Shown here piece by piece: positions 9,089 to 17,158 of a DNA stretch of 64,000 nt. Source of the stretch: Lachnospiraceae bacterium (lineage in GTDB: Bacteria > Bacillota > Clostridia > Lachnospirales > Lachnospiraceae); NCBI GenBank assembly GCA_910576335.1, contig CAJTIU010000001.1, positions 310,001 to 374,000 of the forward strand. The letters are read 5' to 3'. The number at the start of each line of letters is the position of its first letter. The first letter of the stretch is position 1. Position numbers and translations under genes: made by a program. Below the pieces are notes generated by a model, which searched no databases, had not been told where the DNA came from, and saw only the letters and a list, made by a program, of their open reading frames with translations.

Positions 9089-10756
9089 TCACACCGCCTC
9101 CTTTTCATGGGATTTTTTCTCCCCCGTGTAAAGCCTCTGCGTATTCCGGATCAGTTCCAACGCCCGCTCATAATCGTATTGGTAACGGAATCGTATCTCA
9201 ATGCGGCTGTCCTCAAAGACCAGGATGCGCTCAATCAGCGTCACCGCGATATGCCTTGTAAGTTCCGTGATATTCTGGTATTTCTTAAAACGCTCGATCC
9301 AAAGGCTGGTGCCTGCGCGGTTCTGCAAAAGCCCTTCCAGTTCCTCCTTCAGCTTTTCGCTCGCGGCCTTCGCGTCAGCAATCTTCATATCATAGCCGGA
9401 TTTTAATTCCAGGTATTCCTCTTTATCAATCAGGCCGTCAGACAGGGATTCATAGAGTGTTTTCTTTAATCTGCTGTAGCGGGAGATTTCCTCCTGTTTT
9501 TTTACAAGCTGCGCGTCGGCCTTCTGCACTTCTTCCCGGTGGATCGGAAGAGTTTCAATATATTGCAGCACACGCTCCACATCCAGGATATTAGCGATAT
9601 GTTCCTTCAAAGACAGTAATACGGCCTCTGTCAGGGCGACTTCGCTGATCCGGTGGCTGGAGCAGGCTTTATTTGTACGGTTATTGCCGCATATATAGTA
9701 CACGTAGGTTTTCCCATTCCTGCACACACTGTTGCGTACCATGTTCTGCCTGCAATCGCCGCAGAACGCCAGGCCGGAAAACAGGTATACTGTTTCCTCT
9801 TTGGGAGCCACACGGGTATCCTGCATCAGGAGCCGCCCCACGGCAAGGAAATCATCTTTTTCCACAATTGCCGGGTGGCTGTCCTCAACCCTTACCCATT
9901 CCTCGCTTGGTTTCTGTATGGTCTTTTTTACTTTATGGTTCGGGGTGGTACGCCTGCCCTGGACCAAGGTGCCGACATAAAACTCATTACGGAGGATCCG
10001 GCCAATCGCTACTGCGGTCCATTTCGCCTTGGGCTTTACTTGGAAGCCGGATTTATACTGCAAACCGCAAAACCGTTTGTATTCCATGGGGGACAATTCC
10101 CCCCGCCCATTCAGGCGATCAGCGATCCTCTGCTGGCTTGCCCCTTCCAGCTTCCAGCGGAAAATGTCACGGACGACCGCGGCGGCATATTCGTCAACCA
10201 CGAGTTTATGCCGGTCAGAGGGGTCTTTCCGGTAGCCATATACGGCAAAAGAGCCAATGAAATCCCCTTTTTTCCTCTTGATTTCAAGCTGGCTCCTGAC
10301 TTTGATTGATATATCGCGGCAATATGCGTCGTTTATCAGGTTTTTGAACGGGATCAGTATCTTATCGGAAGATGTGCGCCCGTTTATGCTGTCATAGTTA
10401 TCGTTGACCGCGATAAACCGGATACCAAGCGCCGGGAAAATCTGGTCGATATAGCGCCCGGCCTCCACGAAGTTACGCCCAAACCTTGACAGGTCCTTGA
10501 CCACCACACAATCAATTTTCCTAGCTTCAATGTCACGGATCATCCTCTTAAAAGAAGGGCGGTCAAAATTCGCCCCACTGTACCCGTCGTCCACGCACTC
10601 AGCGCAGATATGGATATCCGGCTTATCCGCCAGGAACGCCCTGATCAGGTCTTTCTGATTCACGATGCTGTCGCTTTCCTCTTTGTCGCCGTCCTCTTTG
10701 GACAGGCGGACATAAAGCGCAGCGCGGTATACCCTGCTTTCTGTTAAATTATCCAT
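9089..10756 (-). CDS. Large serine recombinase, first of a tandem triplet
   Basis: 555 residues, ATG at 10756 behind GGAGG. Resolvase domain with YVRLSKEDGDKEESDS and VKDLSRFGRNFVEAG. Recombinase domain (about 165-300) including GRILRNEFYVGTLVQG. Zinc ribbon FCGDCRQNM ... YYICGNNRTNKACSS at about 340-375. Coiled coil at about 400-480. It is the promoter-proximal gene of the operon, transcribed from the sigma-70 promoter at 10832-10860. The three enzymes differ enough in sequence that they probably have separate tasks, such as integration, excision or recognition of different att half-sites, but nothing here assigns those roles. Confidence 0.9.
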   Translation of the reverse strand: MDNLTESRVYRAALYVRLSKEDGDKEESDSIVNQKDLIRAFLADKPDIHICAECVDDGYSGANFDRPSFKRMIRDIEARKIDCVVVKDLSRFGRNFVEAGRYIDQIFPALGIRFIAVNDNYDSINGRTSSDKILIPFKNLINDAYCRDISIKVRSQLEIKRKKGDFIGSFAVYGYRKDPSDRHKLVVDEYAAAVVRDIFRWKLEGASQQRIADRLNGRGELSPMEYKRFCGLQYKSGFQVKPKAKWTAVAIGRILRNEFYVGTLVQGRRTTPNHKVKKTIQKPSEEWVRVEDSHPAIVEKDDFLAVGRLLMQDTRVAPKEETVYLFSGLAFCGDCRQNMVRNSVCRNGKTYVYYICGNNRTNKACSSHRISEVALTEAVLLSLKEHIANILDVERVLQYIETLPIHREEVQKADAQLVKKQEEISRYSRLKKTLYESLSDGLIDKEEYLELKSGYDMKIADAKAASEKLKEELEGLLQNRAGTSLWIERFKKYQNITELTRHIAVTLIERILVFEDSRIEIRFRYQYDYERALELIRNTQRLYTGEKKSHEKEAV

Positions 10757-10831
10757 GGTGAACCTCCATCTTGTAAAAAATCCTCAGCAAAACTTTTCAC
10801 AATGGGCTTCACCGTTATGCTTATTTCCTTG

Positions 10832-10860
10832 AATATACCACTTTAAAGTGTTAAAGTCAA
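10832..10860 (-). promoter_or_regulatory. Sigma-70 promoter of the recombinase operon, overlapping an AT palindrome
   Basis: On the minus strand TTGACT (10855-10860) and TATATT (10832-10837) are separated by exactly 17 bases, 75 bases before the recombinase start. The spacer carries ACTTTAACACTTTAAAG, a near-palindrome (10841-10857) repeated at 43296-43312 in front of tnpV with 16 of 17 bases identical. A repressor bound there would block the promoter. Confidence 0.75.
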
Positions 10861-10901
10861 GCCCGCCTGCTGATAAACTCTGTCCTCTTCATTTTTATCT
10901 C

Positions 10902-11159
10902 CTATAGTGTCCTTAAATAATGTTCCAAACGGTCCTCCAGTGTCGCGTTGGTGTCCGTAAAACTCACTTTGACCACAATTTTCCCACATTTGTAGCAATA
11001 AGGGTTCCCAATCTGGCGGACAAAATCCGCCAGCCTCTGTTCACGGGGCATTTGGGGGTCAATATGTATTTTGCTGATATCCACAAGGCTTCCCCGCTCA
11101 ACCGTCCGCACGTCTACATTCCTCATCTGGTTAAAGTCTCTGTCCTGGGTTGCTTCCAT
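10902..11159 (-). CDS. DUF6870 family protein
   Basis: 85 residues from the ATG at 11159, which has GGAGG eight bases upstream; an in-frame ATG further up (11210) lacks this. The sequence VRTVERGSLVDISKIHID ... QRLADFVRQIGNPYCYKCGKIVVKVSF matches the DUF6870 family of small proteins carried by clostridial mobile elements. Function is unknown. It is probably part of the maintenance block with the two ParB-like genes upstream, and lies directly before the recombinase promoter. Confidence 0.75.
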   Translation of the reverse strand: MEATQDRDFNQMRNVDVRTVERGSLVDISKIHIDPQMPREQRLADFVRQIGNPYCYKCGKIVVKVSFTDTNATLEDRLEHYLRTL

Positions 11160-11235
11160 AGACAACACCTCCATTTCAAGATATGCCGCTCCTGCTTGTC
11201 TCAATGCCATCGGATCCTGGCAGGCTTAATCGTAG

Positions 11236-12093
11236 TTACCCATGGAAACGGTAAGGGAGCTTCCTCCCCCCACGCTGCCCGTTATATTTCTCCAAAATGA
11301 CGCGGGCAAACCGGAGCGCGTTGTTGCTTGTGGAAAAATCAGCCCGCCCACGGCGGTTGATCTCATCCGGATCCGCCTGAGAGAGCCGTGAAACAAATGT
11401 ATGGTCATTCAGTTCCGTATCGTAAGTCTTTATAAAAAGCGCCAGCCCTGCCAAGAGTGCGGCAGTGAGGGATCGGGGATCCCCCTGCCAGGTGTCCCAC
11501 AAAAGCTGTAGCATACGGGTGAAGGAAGCCCCGCCTAATAACTGGTAGGCATTCACGAGGGCGCGGGTGGATACGATTTCCCCGGTTTTTCCATGGCTCT
11601 TCCCTAACGCCCATATAAAGCCGCAGTTTTCCACAAGCCGCTTAATCTCCGTGATCTCCGCATCTCCGCCAGATTCCGCCAGGACGTTTGTGGACTGTGA
11701 CAGGCTCAGGCGTTTCTTCGCTTTATCCAGTTTATAGCAGAGGTCCGCTTCCTGCTCGTAAGTCAGGCCGTTATAGACCTTGCAGTTTACCATGATCCCT
11801 TTGCCCCCATTCATTTCCCGCATGGCGGAAATACGGTGCTGGCCGTCTACTACATAAAATTTCCCATCACGGAAGCTGACCGTGATAGGGTCAAGCAACC
11901 GCTCGTCCCATTCCCGTATCAGGCGCTCAACCTCTTTGGGGTTTACAGGGCGTTGGTAAGGAAGGCCGGAAGTCAGACGGTCGGTGTGGATAGACCGCTC
12001 CACGCCCGGATTATTATATTCCGGTTCAGGCAGCGCCGCCGGTTTCGGCTTCGCAGGCTTTGGGGAGTTATGTTTTTTTCTGTAACTGCTCAT
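11236..12093 (-). CDS. DUF6551 / ParB-nuclease-like protein
   Basis: 285 residues. A ParB-type N-terminal fold is indicated by YQRPVNPKEVERLIREWDERLLDPITVS and then the box VDGQHRISAMREM (about 80-92). This is followed by a helical domain of DUF6551 type with LSLSQSTNVLAESGGD and the C-terminal NNALRFARVILEKYNG. The start overlaps the stop of the ParB-like gene by four bases (ATGA), so the two are translationally coupled. ParB-like boxes bind or hydrolyse CTP in true ParB proteins; whether this one does is unknown. Probable role: maintenance or DNA processing of the excised element. Confidence 0.75.
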   Translation of the reverse strand: MSSYRKKHNSPKPAKPKPAALPEPEYNNPGVERSIHTDRLTSGLPYQRPVNPKEVERLIREWDERLLDPITVSFRDGKFYVVDGQHRISAMREMNGGKGIMVNCKVYNGLTYEQEADLCYKLDKAKKRLSLSQSTNVLAESGGDAEITEIKRLVENCGFIWALGKSHGKTGEIVSTRALVNAYQLLGGASFTRMLQLLWDTWQGDPRSLTAALLAGLALFIKTYDTELNDHTFVSRLSQADPDEINRRGRADFSTSNNALRFARVILEKYNGQRGGRKLPYRFHG

Positions 12094-13046
12094 ATTTTCA
12101 TTGTCCTTTCTACTTTTTGGAATAATTCTTCGGCGGCGGAACAGATGGATCTGGTCAGTTCCCGGAGACTGGCAAGCTGCTCCATGCTGACATGGGGAAA
12201 TACCGTGTCATAATATGGGTCGCTGTACCAACTGATCTCTTTATGGAATTTCCGGACAAATGCGCTGTATTCCTCCAGGAAACTGTCCGGTGTGCCACTG
12301 CAATCCTTATCCGGGTCTTTCAGTTCCGCCACAACTTCTTTTAAACTGGCTGGATTTTTCGGTTCCTGCTTTTTTTCCTCCGGGTTTTCTTTTGCGGTAT
12401 ATTCATCCACTGTCCGGATCTCCCCTGCCGCCAAGAGCAAGGCGGCCTCTTTCTGCCGCTCCGGCTCCAGATAGGAAATCTTCATTGTGGCTTTCCTGGA
12501 AATTTTGGTATCCGCCTCTTTAATAATCTCTTTTGCCTCTGGCGCAAGGTTTTTCGCTGTCTGTATCTGCCTCCTGACGGTGCGGGGCGCAACGCCTAAT
12601 TTCTCAGCCGTGTCCTTCACAAATGACTTTGTGGTGGCGGACATTTTGTCCGCCACCACTTCCCGGTGCTGGTTCCCCCTGAATTTCCCGCCCTTATAAG
12701 TCGCTTTTGTTTCCGGGTGCAGCATTTCATAGATTTCCTTCCGCCGTAAAAGCATTTCTCCATATTCAATAGGTGGCAGATTCTTACGTATAAAATTCTC
12801 ATCAATCTCCGCCAATTCAGCTTCCAGGCCATCCAGGCTGCTGACAGTGCATTCCACTTCCTCCCACCCAAGGATTCTTACTGCTTCCAGCCGATGGAAC
12901 CCGGCAATCAGTACATGGTTCCTGTCTATGGTAATGGGATTAAGAAGCCCAAGTTCCTGGATACTCTCTGCCAGCTCTTTCACGTTGCTGTCATCCAGCC
13001 TGCGCCTGCCTTCCCTTATCCTTATTTCCCTTATAAGCACCCGCAT
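12090..13046 (-). CDS. ParB/RepB/Spo0J-like partition protein
   Basis: About 318 residues from the ATG at 13046, chosen because GAGGAGG sits eight bases upstream; a GTG at 13055 is too close to it. The N-terminal ParB domain (about 1-90) contains LAESIQELGLLNPITID and the signature AGFHRLEAVRILGW. A helix-turn-helix follows (about 150-180: TAEKLGVAPRTVRRQIQTAKNL). The C-terminal part is charged and specific to the element. No parA is seen in this window. Together with DUF6551 it forms the maintenance or regulatory pair of the ICE. Confidence 0.85.
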   Translation of the reverse strand: MRVLIREIRIREGRRRLDDSNVKELAESIQELGLLNPITIDRNHVLIAGFHRLEAVRILGWEEVECTVSSLDGLEAELAEIDENFIRKNLPPIEYGEMLLRRKEIYEMLHPETKATYKGGKFRGNQHREVVADKMSATTKSFVKDTAEKLGVAPRTVRRQIQTAKNLAPEAKEIIKEADTKISRKATMKISYLEPERQKEAALLLAAGEIRTVDEYTAKENPEEKKQEPKNPASLKEVVAELKDPDKDCSGTPDSFLEEYSAFVRKFHKEISWYSDPYYDTVFPHVSMEQLASLRELTRSICSAAEELFQKVERTMKI

Positions 13047-13064
13047 ATCGTTCACCTCCTCACA

Positions 13065-13298
13065 TCAGGCTTTCCCCCACCCTGTTGGCCGCCGAATGAA
13101 ACACCATGCGCCGCAAACCGGGCAGTACGCCCCAAACAAGGGCGCAATCAGCTTGTGGCGACAGGTCTTGCATCCGGCAAGAGCCCGGCGGGACGCATCA
13201 CGGCATCCCAAACCGGTATTATCACAAATGGGAAAGCCGCCCCAGGCAGGACATGGCGATATGCCGCTGTCTCCCGGAGCAGGTTCCCGTAAACTCAT
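13065..13298 (-). CDS. Possible small zinc-ribbon protein
   Basis: 77 residues with eight or more cysteines, including CKTC-x12-CPVCGAWC at about 43-66, a spacing typical of a zinc ribbon. It ends 18 bases before the ParB-like start on the same strand, which fits an operon. Against it: no ribosome binding site is visible before the ATG and the N-terminal 20 residues are low-complexity. It is listed because the cysteine pattern is hard to get by chance in a random frame. Confidence 0.35.
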   Translation of the reverse strand: MSLREPAPGDSGISPCPAWGGFPICDNTGLGCRDASRRALAGCKTCRHKLIAPLFGAYCPVCGAWCFIRRPTGWGKA

Positions 13299-13815
13299 TT
13301 CATTTCCATATCTGTGCCGTATTATCAGGCAACGGGATTGCCTTACTTCTCACCCCCGGCACGGGAATATCCAAGCCGCTTATGGTTAATAAGCGCCATG
13401 ATACCGACGGCAGGTGGCGGCAGGTGACTAAGCTGCCCAGGCCATGCCCACAGTATCCCCCTTTCACCCTGCGGTACGGGAATATGACTGGTCCTTCCTT
13501 TGCTGGCGGCTCATGGCGGTTCCGGCATTACCATTGCCGGTCACAGGCCCTTCGGGTTCCCGCTCGTGCCTTTGATGTCATCTTATTGACGGGCCAGGAC
13601 AGGGGAAGATCACCTCCTTGTCCTGCCTGGCCCGCAGGCAGTCGTCGCGCCCGTGCCTGGGCCGCTTGCCGATCTCTCGGCCCCGCGCAGCGGAAGAAAC
13701 TTGAATACTGATCATCTATGAACAGGCACTTGTCCTGTTATTTTTCAATGTTCATAGGAGGGTGCAAAAGCCCCCTCATAAGGTTCGGTAACGAAAAGCG
13801 GGGTTGAAAACCAGA
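13299..13815. other. Non-coding interval, GC-rich
   Basis: No convincing gene. It contains a small hairpin, AACAGG ... CCTGTT followed by ATTTTT (about 13722-13744), readable as a weak plus-strand terminator, and a GAGGG ... CCCCCTC palindrome near 13757-13776. Nothing else could be supported. Confidence 0.5.
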
Positions 13816-14262
13816 TTATTCAAAAAATTTCCTTAATTTTTCCAGTACCTTCTTTTTCCGCTTGTGGATAGCCGCCTGTGTAAGGTTGCAGGCTGCGGCG
13901 ACCTCCCGTTCAGACTGATCCAGATAGAAGATTTTCCAAATCAATTCCCGCTCTTCCTCGGCCAGGCTCTGCAGGGCTGTTTCCAATGTTTCCATAAGGT
14001 GCGTCCTTACCATAACATCGTCTATCGCCTCATCCGGCGCGGCAAATGTCCAGTCCGCTTCCAGCAGCTGTTCATAGGAGGCTTCCCTGCTGGGGAGATA
14101 TGTAACCGTCTGGCCGTCCTCATCCACTACAAAACGTCCTTTTTTTAGACGCTTCATGAAGTAGCGTTCTTTATCTTCCGCACGCCTGTACTCCCGGTAA
14201 ACTTCTTCACTGACTTTTACCGCCTGCCCATCTATGTATAAATAGAAATCATTTTCTGACAT
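13816..14262 (-). CDS. Sigma-70-like / helix-turn-helix regulator of the element
   Basis: 148 residues from the ATG at 14262, preceded by GGAGG with a seven-base gap; the longer in-frame start at 14361 would cross the terminator region and has no such site. The C-terminal 60 residues resemble sigma region 4: LAEEERELIWKIFYLDQSEREVAAACNLTQAAIHKRKKKVLEKLRKFF, with the helix-turn-helix over REVAAACNLTQAAIHKR. The N-terminal part (about 1-80) is element-specific. Similar small sigma-like proteins are carried by Tn916/Tn1549-type elements and are thought to control their transfer genes. That role is inferred here. Confidence 0.8.
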   Translation of the reverse strand: MSENDFYLYIDGQAVKVSEEVYREYRRAEDKERYFMKRLKKGRFVVDEDGQTVTYLPSREASYEQLLEADWTFAAPDEAIDDVMVRTHLMETLETALQSLAEEERELIWKIFYLDQSEREVAAACNLTQAAIHKRKKKVLEKLRKFFE

Positions 14263-14361
14263 TATTTTCCTCCAGGATTCTGAAATGTTGATGGGTTCCA
14301 GAATCCCGAAGGCGGCGAACGACACCGGGCATCTATGACAGGTTCCTTCAAAAAACGACAA

Positions 14362-14396
14362 GAAAAAAGCCGCACCCGGTAAATACCGGATGCGGC
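14362..14396 (-). terminator. Strong hairpin terminator or leader attenuator
   Basis: On the minus strand a 13-base-pair stem, GCCGCATCCGGTA / TACCGGGTGCGGC, is followed at once by TTTTTTCTT. It stands 100 bases before the sigma-like start and would stop transcripts coming from the right. Confidence 0.8.
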
Positions 14397-14439
14397 AGCT
14401 AAAACAGGCAGGAAAAATATCCTGTCAAAAATATATTGA

Positions 14440-14477
14440 AAAATAAAAATATCCGTATACCTTTGGGTTATACGGAT
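14440..14477 (-). terminator. Second hairpin terminator upstream of the sigma-like gene
   Basis: On the minus strand ATCCGTATAACC / GGTATACGGAT (14451-14477, one bulge) is followed by ATTTTTATTTTT. It is in tandem with the terminator at 14362-14396, with a smaller CAGGA/TCCTG hairpin between them. Confidence 0.65.
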
Positions 14478-14929
14478 ACAACAAACTACAGCGTTAATTG
14501 ACAGGAAAACAGTTTTTTCGCACTGGCTTGAAAACTGCGCCCCTGACAGCGATAAGATTTTTTTGACAAATCAAGGGCTTGTAAAATAATAACAGACACG
14601 GACATCCTTTCCTAATGCCGTATCTCTATTCATAAAGTAACGGCTATGATACAACCTAAAACCGTCACCTGTTTTTATCGCTCCTTATAGCGCACTGCTA
14701 CTCAGAACCAATCAACGGTCTTGCAGCGCCAATGCTTCCATGAAATGTGCGTTTTTTGGATCGTTTACCAGTATACACCATTTTCCATAAAATGTCACTC
14801 TTTTACCATATTTATTGTCAAAATAAAAGAAATTGTGGAATTCCTATCAAAAACAGACACAGGAATCTGCTCAGGAAACCCGGCCAGCCTAAAAAATATA
14901 GGATGGCCGGAAGAATTGCCTGGAGAAAA
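14478..14929. other. Intergenic region between the sigma-like gene and the shufflon recombinase
   Basis: No gene supported. A plus-strand promoter-like TTGACA with AATAAT about 16 bases on lies near 14572-14599 but reads into antisense of the recombinase. A hairpin CCGGCCA-CCTA / TAGG-TGGCCGG at 14880-14910 closes off the end of the recombinase gene but has no T-run. Confidence 0.5.
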
Positions 14930-15877
14930 TTACAGAAGATCATTCAGAAGGTTCATACATTTTACTTTTTGCTGCAAATTAGCGCTTCCATACACATTAA
15001 GCGTAAATGAAACATTCTTATGCCCAAGGATTTCAGAAAGAGACTTAATGTCAAATTCCGGGATCTCAATCGCCCTTACGGCAAAGGTGTGGCGAATTTC
15101 ATGGAATTTTACCTTTTCCAGCTTATGCTTTTTCAAAAAGCGTGAAAAGAACTGCCTGTAGGTACGCGGCTCGCTGGGTTTGGTCTTTCCGGTCAGGAAG
15201 TAATGGTTCGGGTTGTCCGTGTAAAACTTTTTGATGATATTCATGAGCAGCGAGGGAACCGGGATCGTCCTTGCGGAAGTCTTTGTTTTCGGCGGGCCGA
15301 TATGGACGTAGGAGCTTCCCTTTTTCTTGTCATAAATACGCTGAACCGTTTTGTTGATGTTGATTGTTTTGTCTGTAAGGGAAATGTCCTTCATCTGAAG
15401 GCCACATAATTCCCCAATGCGGACGCCTGTAAACAAAGCAATCAGGATCCCCGCAGTTTTCCGGTTCAGGTTCAGGTAAATACTCTGGATCAGCGCCTGC
15501 TCCTGGTCTTTTGACAGGGAAACGACCTTCTTAATGCCAAATTCCTTCGGATATTCGATCAGATCCCAGTTTAACAGGGGAATAGCCCGCTCCTTGTAGG
15601 CATATTCCATCGACAGTCTGAGAACAAGAATAATATCGCGGATTGTCTTAACCGTTAATCCGCCTGTGTTGTCCAGCCTGCCTTCCTCATGGAGATGTGA
15701 TATGTAGTTCTGGATATCCGCCTCCGTGATGCTGCCAATCTTGCGCTTGCCAAACCGGGGAATTAAGTGGTTTTCGGCAATCAGCGTAAAACCGGCGTGA
15801 GTTGACGGGGTAATCATTGGCTTCTTCTGATTTAACCAATCATTAACCAACGTCTTAAATTGTGTATTATCAGTCAT
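14930..15877 (-). CDS. Tyrosine recombinase, probable HsdS invertase
   Basis: About 315 residues from the ATG at 15877 (GGAGG eight bases upstream). N-terminal SAM-like core-binding domain (about 1-105), then the catalytic domain with the full tyrosine-recombinase set: Arg in TGVRIGELCGL, Lys in the following hairpin, HEIRHTF, LGHKN and the nucleophile Tyr in LNVYGSAN. It is not next to an att site. It lies 59 bases from the first inverted repeat of the hsdS array. Tyrosine recombinases beside multiple hsdS genes are known to invert hsdS segments, for example in pneumococcal phase-variable type I loci, so this is most likely the enzyme that shuffles hsdS here. An ICE integrase role is less likely because of the serine recombinase triplet. 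Confidence 0.88.
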   Translation of the reverse strand: MTDNTQFKTLVNDWLNQKKPMITPSTHAGFTLIAENHLIPRFGKRKIGSITEADIQNYISHLHEEGRLDNTGGLTVKTIRDIILVLRLSMEYAYKERAIPLLNWDLIEYPKEFGIKKVVSLSKDQEQALIQSIYLNLNRKTAGILIALFTGVRIGELCGLQMKDISLTDKTININKTVQRIYDKKKGSSYVHIGPPKTKTSARTIPVPSLLMNIIKKFYTDNPNHYFLTGKTKPSEPRTYRQFFSRFLKKHKLEKVKFHEIRHTFAVRAIEIPEFDIKSLSEILGHKNVSFTLNVYGSANLQQKVKCMNLLNDLL

Positions 15878-15935
15878 TTTGACCACCTCCACATCTATTA
15901 TCTTGTGAAGTGGTGAATTTGGGCAGTATTATCCC

Positions 15936-15993
15936 TAAGTAACGGTCAAGAGGGGAACGTGCCGAAGCTGCGGTTTCCGGGGTTTGAGGGGGA
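15936..15993 (+). repeat. Shufflon repeat IR1, copy A
   Basis: 58 bases identical to the reverse complement of 20238-20295. It encodes LSNGQEGNVPKLRFPGFEGE, the constant N-terminus of the expressed HsdS. Recombination between the two copies would place silent gene A behind the start of the expressed gene. Confidence 0.95.
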
Positions 15994-17143
15994 GTGGGGC
16001 GTATTTAGGCTTTCAGACTTTGCAGATCGGGTAACACGAAAGAATACAGATAATGAAACGAATCTGCCTCTTACAATATCTTCAAAAGATGGGCTTGTTG
16101 ACCAGATCAGTTATTTCAACAAAACAGTGGCAAGCAAAGATATGAGTGGTTATTATCTGCTCAAAAATGGCGAATTTGCCTATAATAAGAGCTATTCTGT
16201 AGGTTATGACTTTGGCTCGATTAAGCGGCTTGACCGCTATCCCATGGGAGCATTATCTACTCTGTATATTTGTTTTATGCTAAAAAAACACTATAGTGAT
16301 TTTATCAAAGTATATTTTGATTCCTTAAAATGGTATAAGGAAATATATAAAATCTCTGCGGAAGGCGCACGGAATCATGGCTTGCTTAATATGCCTACAG
16401 ACGAATTTTTCAATACAAAACATAATTTGCCAGAAAATGTACAGGAACAACGGAAAATCGCTGATTTTATCAATTTATTAAATCGACGTATTGAGACACA
16501 GCAGCTTCTTCTCGAAACCATCAAGAAGTATAAAAGAGGACTGCTTGATAAGATATTTCCCCCAAAAAAAGATTCACTATTTCCTACTGTTCGATTGTCA
16601 AAAATGGCTGATTTTCTACAGGGTCTTACATACAGTCCGATTGATATTGCAAATTCCGGATACTTGGTTTTACGATCCTCAAATATTCAAAATGCCGCTC
16701 TATCTTTTGATGACTGTGTATATGTAAACATGGAAATACCCACACATTTACAAGTTAAACAAGGTGACATTATTATGTGTGTCCGAAATGGTAGCAAAAA
16801 ACTCGTTGGCAAATCAGCAAAGATTCCTTGCGAAATGCCAATGACCACATGGGGCGCATTTATGATGATAATACGAAGTAAAATAGATTGCTCTTACATC
16901 TACCAATACCTCAATAGCCAAGCCTTCTATTCTCAAGTCTTTAAGGATACTGGGACAGCCACCATCAATCAGATTACAAAAGGTATCCTGAATGAATGTG
17001 AACTTCCACTTCCACCTAAAAATGAAAGGGATAGGATCGCAACATTGTTGGATGGCTTTGATAAACGTATCGAAAGCACTTATTTTTCCTTGCTTAAAAT
17101 GCAAGATTTGCGAAAATCTTTATTGCAACAACTCTTCATATAA
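15959..17143 (+). CDS. hsdS: Silent hsdS cassette A, full length, no start region
   Basis: 394 codons of complete HsdS. TRD1 (about 10-160) starts at EWGVFRLSDFADRVTRKN; the central spacer carries the KKYKRGLLDKIF repeat; TRD2 (about 205-350) starts at FPTVRLSKMADFLQG; the ending is LLQQLFI. The frame is open upstream through the IR1 repeat to a TGA at 15914-15916 but holds no ATG. Only a GTG inside the repeat could start it, and there is no promoter, so it is probably an unexpressed donor. TRD1 is clearly homologous to the lone TRD2 cassette at 17136-17784 (LSDF-TR-TRKN, LPLTIS, GLVDQ, GYYLL-NGE-AYN, EGARNHGLLN). Confidence 0.88.
   Translation: MPKLRFPGFEGEWGVFRLSDFADRVTRKNTDNETNLPLTISSKDGLVDQISYFNKTVASKDMSGYYLLKNGEFAYNKSYSVGYDFGSIKRLDRYPMGALSTLYICFMLKKHYSDFIKVYFDSLKWYKEIYKISAEGARNHGLLNMPTDEFFNTKHNLPENVQEQRKIADFINLLNRRIETQQLLLETIKKYKRGLLDKIFPPKKDSLFPTVRLSKMADFLQGLTYSPIDIANSGYLVLRSSNIQNAALSFDDCVYVNMEIPTHLQVKQGDIIMCVRNGSKKLVGKSAKIPCEMPMTTWGAFMMIIRSKIDCSYIYQYLNSQAFYSQVFKDTGTATINQITKGILNECELPLPPKNERDRIATLLDGFDKRIESTYFSLLKMQDLRKSLLQQLFI
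16514..16539 (+). repeat. Shufflon repeat IR2, copy A (central hsdS spacer)
   Basis: A 26-base repeat ending AAGAAGTATAAAAGAGG, encoding KKYKRG between TRD1 and TRD2. It differs from copies B and C by two or three bases. It allows exchange of TRD2 alone. Confidence 0.85.
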
Positions 17144-17158
17144 AGAGTTGTTGCAATA
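17121..17158. repeat. Perfect 16-bp inverted repeat at the convergent hsdS ends
   Basis: TATTGCAACAACTCTT (17121-17136) and its exact complement (17143-17158) flank six bases. It encodes the shared C-terminus LLQQLFI of two convergent genes whose ends overlap. It could act as a third recombination site or as a bidirectional hairpin. Confidence 0.75.

Noticed and set aside
9653-10309. 218-codon plus-strand frame within the recombinase cluster
   Set aside because: Antisense to a clear serine recombinase; no domain and no start signal.
14572-14599. Plus-strand promoter-like TTGACA ... AATAAT
   Set aside because: No plus-strand gene follows; it would only make antisense RNA to the recombinase. 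Left as a remark, not a feature.
14930-15877. Tyrosine recombinase as the integrase of the ICE
   Set aside because: It lies in the middle of the element next to hsdS repeats, while a serine-recombinase triplet is near the element end; the HsdS invertase role fits better.
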